Origin: Antedon mediterranea
Lineage: Eukaryota; Echinodermata; Crinoidea; Comatulida; Antedonidae
Reading direction: 5' to 3'
NCBI RefSeq assembly: GCF_964355755.1
Contig: NC_092676.1
Location: forward strand, 188,501-252,500
Length of the DNA: 64,000 bases
Below are positions 60,501 through 64,000 of the stretch, piece after piece. The translations under genes and the position numbers were made by a program. Positions within the stretch are counted from its first letter, which is position 1; every line of letters starts with the position of its first letter. The notes beneath the pieces were generated by a model that did no database searches, had not been told where the DNA came from, and saw only the letters and a program-made list of their open reading frames with translations.

Positions 60501-63500
60501 ACACATCAGCTAGTTTCTCTGGAAGAATGCCATGTGTAGAAGTGAGTAATTTGACTTTAAAAATAAAAAGGAATACATGATCCAATTTTATTTATAAATT
60601 ATTACAGTTTCCTCGTTTGTAATGGCAAAACTAAGTGTATTACAGTATTTGATTTTTCATCAAAATAACTTATTTTATGTAAATTGTAAATGAATGTTTT
60701 TGTTTTCAGATTGGAGATAGTATTGTACGCAAAGCAAGAGAGACATTGGAAAGGGCTATTTACTTGGTAGAGAACTCTGATAAATGGGATGCACAAGTGG
60801 TGTATGGAGATACAGATAGGTATGTACACAATACATATGAATTAAAAATGGGAAATTGTGTACAAAGTATAACATTTATCACCTTACTGAGTAGTACAGT
60901 ACTTTGCAATATGGTGTGTTTTTGGAGTCTAAAGATCACGTTAGTATTCCTCTATTAAATTATAACACATACAGTAGTCTTTCTTATTACATTTTCTTTT
61001 TTATTGTACAGTTTGTTTATTGTGGTGAAGGGTGCAAGCAAGGAACAAGCTTTTAAAATAGCAAAGGAGATGGTAGATGATGTGACAGCTGACAACCCCA
61101 AACCAGTTAAACTTAAATTTGAAAAGGTTTGTTTACAGTCTTCTTGATACAGAAGACCCTTATAAGTACATCAGTTACTTTGTTAGTTGTCTAATAAAAT
61201 TATTTTTATTATATTGTAAATGTGCTCTACTACTTTGGAAATCAATGCCTTAGCACTGAAAGTATCATTCAGTAGAAAGACAGAATAAATAACTAGATTT
61301 GAACTCGTCACTTTGACGAGTTAGTTTTCTGCAAGACAAACGCCACGCGCACGTCATACACACAGAAAAAGGTTATGGCATTATGACCTGAACTGAAAGA
61401 ATATCATAATGCTGTTAGTGCTGAATTCTGTCAATTTCGTGTCATACAGTATATACAGTGCAAACGGTATAATCTGTATACATGTTACATACAGTGTAGA
61501 ATAGGTGAAATTACGGGACCCCCTGTTTATTCTTATTTTTAACAAGAAACACTAAGATAGCAATTTTGGAAGGACATTATCTCAGCAACAACATATGAAC
61601 GTGTAGAAGAAATTTGAATACGTAAAATATAGATGCGCGCCCTTTTAAATGTGATGAACTATTACGCAAAATATGAAAATACAACTGGCCATATGATGAC
61701 GTCACAACATCCGATTGGCAAAATGTTTACATGAATTCGTATCTACAATCCAATAGCTTCAAGAAAACATTTTATTCATGATTATCACGTTTTATTCTGA
61801 CGAGCTATAACGGATTGAAATTTAAAAGTGACCCACGTTATTTTCATTTTTAGACATGATGACGTCATTAAAAAAAAAAAAGATGATGAAACAGGACAGT
61901 TACAAGGAGTTATCCGCTGAATGCGGATAACTGAATATCTGTTTCGCTGGTCAATATATATGAGATATATATATAAATTGTGTTACTTTTGTAGGTATAC
62001 CATCCATGTGTGTTGCAATCTAAGAAGCGGTATGTTGGCTATAGCTATGAAACATTAGACCAAAAGGAACCAATCTTTGATGCAAAAGGCATTGAGACAG
62101 TTAGAAGAGATAGTTGCCCTGCAGTTGGAAAGGTTAGTTAGTTTCAGTGATCATGGTAGAAAGTAGGCCCTACAGCACCAGACAGAATTTTGCAGATTTT
62201 AAACATGTTGGTGTTGACAATGCATTTTCCGCTGGTATTGAGACTGTTGAGTTAGTTGAACTGTAGATTCAACCACACTCATGTTGTGTTATATATATAT
62301 GAGCAATTTTTTTTTCAGATCCTTGAGCGTTCAATAAAGGTTTTATTTAACACTCACAACATTTCTGAAGTTAAAAGTTACGTGAAGCGTCAGTGCAACA
62401 AAGTTCTTGAAGGACGCATCAGCATGCAGGATTTAATCTTTGCTAAGGAATATCGTGGAATAAACTCATATCGACCAGGTGCTTGCGTGCCAGCCTTGGA
62501 ACTAGCCAAGTAAGTATCTTTTATTGAAATGTATTTACTTATATGTACACTTAAAAAAATGTCAGGTTTATAATATTTTTAATTCTTTTTTTTTTTGCCT
62601 AGGCGCATGTTGTCAAATGATCGTCGATCTGAACCAAGGACAGGAGAACGAGTACCTTATGTGATAGTCTATGGAAGTCCAGGCTTACCACTTATCCAAC
62701 TTGTAAGATCACCATTAGAAGTCGTCAAGAACACCAGCCAGCGGCTGAATTCAATCTACTATGTCACCAAGCAAATTCTACCTCCATTGGACAGAATCAT
62801 GTCCTTATTTGGTGTTGATGTGTACCAATGGTACAATGAATTACCAAAAGTTGTTAAGTTTGCTCCACCAACATCAAATACAGCAGAAAGTAAACAAGTA
62901 AGTTTTATAACCTAAATCACCTAAAATTGTTTACCATTATAGTGAGTACAGTAAATAGCTGGATGCCCAGTAGATTGTAAACAACCACATACATATTATA
63001 ATTTTAACGGCTTTTAACATAGCTGAAACATTTTGATATCTAAAACTTTTGATCTGTAAAAAAGTATAGCTATTATCATATAGATATATATTGCATTTAA
63101 ATCAATATTAATAATTCATATTCTCATATAAGTTATTCAAAACCTGATTTTGTAGGGCACGATATCACAATATTTTAACACAATGAATTGTGAAATTTGT
63201 GACCAACTGACCAAGACTGGAATTTGTGCTAGTTGTCGAAAGAACACACAAAATGTTGCAACAACATTGTGTTACCGTATGCACGATATTGAGAGGAATT
63301 ATTCAGTACTAAAAACTGTAAGTGTATTTATCTTCTGTTGATTATAGTAATAAGTACAAAAAAGAACCAGAAAATCAGGAACATTTTGGCTTTAGAATTT
63401 GAATTTTTATTTATATACTGTGTTATAATGTTGTCGTTAGCCAAGAAAATGTAATTACAAAACTTATAATATTTATGTTTTTATTTGTTTTTGTATCAGA

Positions 63501-63652
63501 TATGCAATAGCTGTCAAGGATTTTCACATGAGAAACAAGTTTGTTTATCTCTTGATTGTCCAGTTATGTTTAAACTAAGTAAAGCAACTCTTGAGTTAAA
63601 TAGACTGGAAGCAATGCAGAATATTTTAAGTACATCAACTGATGTACAGTGA
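45568..63652 (+). CDS. REV3L: DNA polymerase zeta catalytic subunit (REV3-like), complete, 33 coding exons
   Basis: Exons: 45568-45718, 46567-46762, 46954-47028, 47365-47446, 47662-47743, 47882-47981, 48565-48656, 48837-48941, 49136-49220, 49436-49530, 49806-49904, 50136-50340, 50512-50642, 50899-55351, 56382-57069, 57375-57503, 57775-58082, 58174-58289, 58391-58506, 58621-58739, 58910-59051, 59188-59270, 59398-59559, 59928-60071, 60183-60252, 60434-60541, 60710-60819, 61012-61126, 61995-62132, 62319-62509, 62603-62897, 63156-63317, 63500-63652. They join in frame to 3099 aa (human 3130). It is the B-family polymerase that extends past DNA lesions with REV7. Catalytic motifs are DFQSLYPS (about 2577) and YGDTDS (about 2744). 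The C-terminus has two cysteine clusters. Start: ATG at 45568 or, four codons later, 45580, which fits the vertebrate N-terminus better. Confidence 0.96.
45800..45985. repeat. Repeats around TATGTAACGTATTATGATTAC in REV3L intron 1
   Basis: The block TATGTAACGTATTATGATTA plus CTACCTGTACTCAG occurs three times (from about 45818, 45858 and 45919). Copies two and three share a longer unit including CAGCATTCTGAAACTGCTAA. Confidence 0.75.
46816..46880. repeat. 16-bp tandem repeat, four copies
   Basis: Unit ATATCAATAACATAAC, in REV3L intron 2. Confidence 0.75.
47128..47296. repeat. 56-bp tandem repeat, three copies
   Basis: Units start AGATGTCTGTCTCTGTAGAG at 47129, 47185 and 47241, just before REV3L exon 4. 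Confidence 0.85.
48321..48520. repeat. 40-bp tandem repeat, five copies, each with an acceptor-like TTTCAG
   Basis: Units begin CTGATTCTTTGGTAGCATTT at 48321, 48361, 48401, 48441 and 48481, and continue CAGGAAGTTCCTTG. They lie 45-245 bp upstream of the REV3L exon 7 acceptor. Confidence 0.9.
50899..55351 (+). other. REV3L: REV3L giant exon 14, disordered region with REV7-binding motif
   Basis: A single 4453-bp exon encodes about 1484 residues rich in Ser, Asn, Glu and Lys. Islands of conservation with vertebrate REV3L are SSPPRCWSPT (about 52722-52752), a basic cluster KKRRKTNPITKK, and near the end MPQQLPPSQTEV followed by FCQSPADLPDKS. The PxxxPP in MPQQLPP (about 55227-55250) matches the REV7-binding motif of human REV3L in type and place. 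Open frames on the opposite strand are shadows. Confidence 0.92.
55355..56422 (+). repeat. 43-47-bp minisatellite carrying the REV3L exon 15 splice acceptor, about 23 copies
   Basis: The unit is TCTGTTTTATTTCAG plus TAATCAACCATCAC and ATAACAGAATCAAA. It contains a polypyrimidine-like tract, the AG and the first exon 15 coding bases. Sixteen boundaries keep CAG, six have CAA and one has CCG. The last one (AG at 56380-56381) opens exon 15. Confidence 0.93.
59584..59820. repeat. 20-bp tandem repeat, about 12 copies
   Basis: The unit is TACCTATATAGTTAATGTTT, nearly perfect, in REV3L intron 23. Confidence 0.93.
61127..61994. other. REV3L intron 28 with repeat-like sequence and a perfect hairpin
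   Basis: The intron has a CpG-containing patch with GATGACGTCA twice (about 61695 and 61858) and an AGTTATCCGC/GCGGATAACT stem with a 5-nt loop (61908-61932). It looks like an old inserted element, but no ends are clear. Confidence 0.4.
63156..63652 (+). other. REV3L: REV3L C-terminal cysteine-cluster exons (32-33)
   Basis: Exon 32 opens GTISQYF and encodes the first cluster, CEIC...CASC. Exon 33 encodes the second, CNSC...CLSLDC. In B-family polymerases the second binds an iron-sulphur cluster and accessory subunits. The final residues end STSTDVQ and TGA at 63650. Confidence 0.92.
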
Positions 63653-64000
63653 ACAAATACCAAAGTAAAGCAACACTTGGATTAAATAGACTGGAAGCAA
63701 TGCAGAAGATTTTAAGTACATCAACTGATGTACCATAAGTCAACAAATACCAAAGTACAGCAACACTTTAAATAGACTGGAAGCAATGCAGAAGATTTTA
63801 AGTACATCAACTGATGTACAGTGAACAAATACCAAAGTAAAGCAACACTTGGATTAAATAGACTGGAAGCAATGCAGAAGGTTCTAAGTACATCAACTGA
63901 TGTACCATAAGTCAACAAATACCAAAGTAAAGCAACTCTGAAATTTAATTGCCAGACTTCACTCCCAAAGACTCTTTTTTTTAAAGATATTTATTTGTCT
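63578..64000 (+). repeat. Tandem copies of the 3' end of the last REV3L exon
   Basis: Copies start at the AGTAAAGCAAC anchor at 63578 (genuine exon) and 63664, 63754, 63836 and 63926, so the period is 82-90 bp. Copies retain the coding sequence for NRLEAMQ.ILSTSTDV and alternate between ending CAGTGA and CCATAAG. They lie past the stop codon, in the 3' UTR or flank. The last copy is truncated. Confidence 0.88.

Larger units (their letters stand above)
57375..62897 (+). other. REV3L: REV3L exonuclease-like and polymerase domain exons (16-31)
   Basis: In order: FGFKVSQHNL, MSLEVHCRTR (N-terminal palm), FVGYEIQMLSWGYILQRA (exonuclease-like fold with lost catalytic residues, as in all REV3), YRVESMMLRLAKPMNY, the DFQSLYPS metal-binding motif, LGLKLIANVTYGYTSASFSGR, YGDTDS with its two catalytic aspartates, KKRYVGY and RRDSCPAV, ending with REV3-typical KQILPPLDRI. 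Exon sizes and phases are regular and the catalytic residues are intact. Confidence 0.94.

Overview
The window is AT-rich eukaryotic DNA with small exons, GT-AG introns of about 80 bp to 4 kb, and a great deal of tandem and transposon-derived repeat. The four gene models, together with scattered runs of GGCCTAG-type sequence, suggest an invertebrate deuterostome, perhaps an echinoderm. The species cannot be fixed from the sequence alone. There is one 200-bp assembly gap (3088-3287).

Layout. Positions 1-2850 hold no recognisable gene, but contain a 1.06-kb inverted-repeat transposon with a target duplication (731-1795). Positions 2894-3426 (minus) carry the 5' coding end of an unrecognised gene, cut by the gap. 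Positions 8437-24759 (minus) encode a complete myosin VI (27 coding exons, 1260 aa by my joining), with a likely 5' UTR exon near 25.44 kb. Positions 26921-34081 (plus) encode a SOBP (sine oculis-binding protein) homologue with two FCS-type zinc fingers (4 coding exons, 742 aa). Positions 38782-42033 (minus) encode sorbitol dehydrogenase (9 coding exons, 349 aa). Positions 45568-63652 (plus) encode REV3L, the catalytic subunit of DNA polymerase zeta (33 coding exons, 3099 aa). All exon joins keep frame. MYO6/SOBP and SORD/REV3L are divergent pairs, and SOBP/SORD are convergent.

The genes are not an operon and share no pathway: a minus-end actin motor, a nuclear zinc-finger cofactor, a polyol dehydrogenase and a translesion polymerase. 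From general knowledge, MYO6, SOBP and REV3L all lie on human 6q, so the linkage may be ancient.

The most striking signal is that tandem repeats in this window repeatedly grow out of exon edges. In MYO6 a 58-bp unit made of the last 28 nt of exon 14 plus its 5' splice site is present 21 times (15461-16680). In REV3L a 43-47-bp unit made of a 3' splice site plus the first coding bases of exon 15 is present about 23 times (55355-56422); only the last copy gives an open frame. The last coding exons of SORD (111-bp period) and REV3L (82-90-bp period) have their stop-codon ends repeated in tandem downstream. The acceptor edge of the last MYO6 exon is duplicated, with three telomere-type repeats between the copies. 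Other repeats include a 1.8-kb array of a 37-bp unit, a Mutator-like 768-bp element with a 9-bp target duplication, a long inverted-repeat element with internal subrepeats, two 5'-truncated LINE fragments and a recurring family of about 25-nt palindromes.
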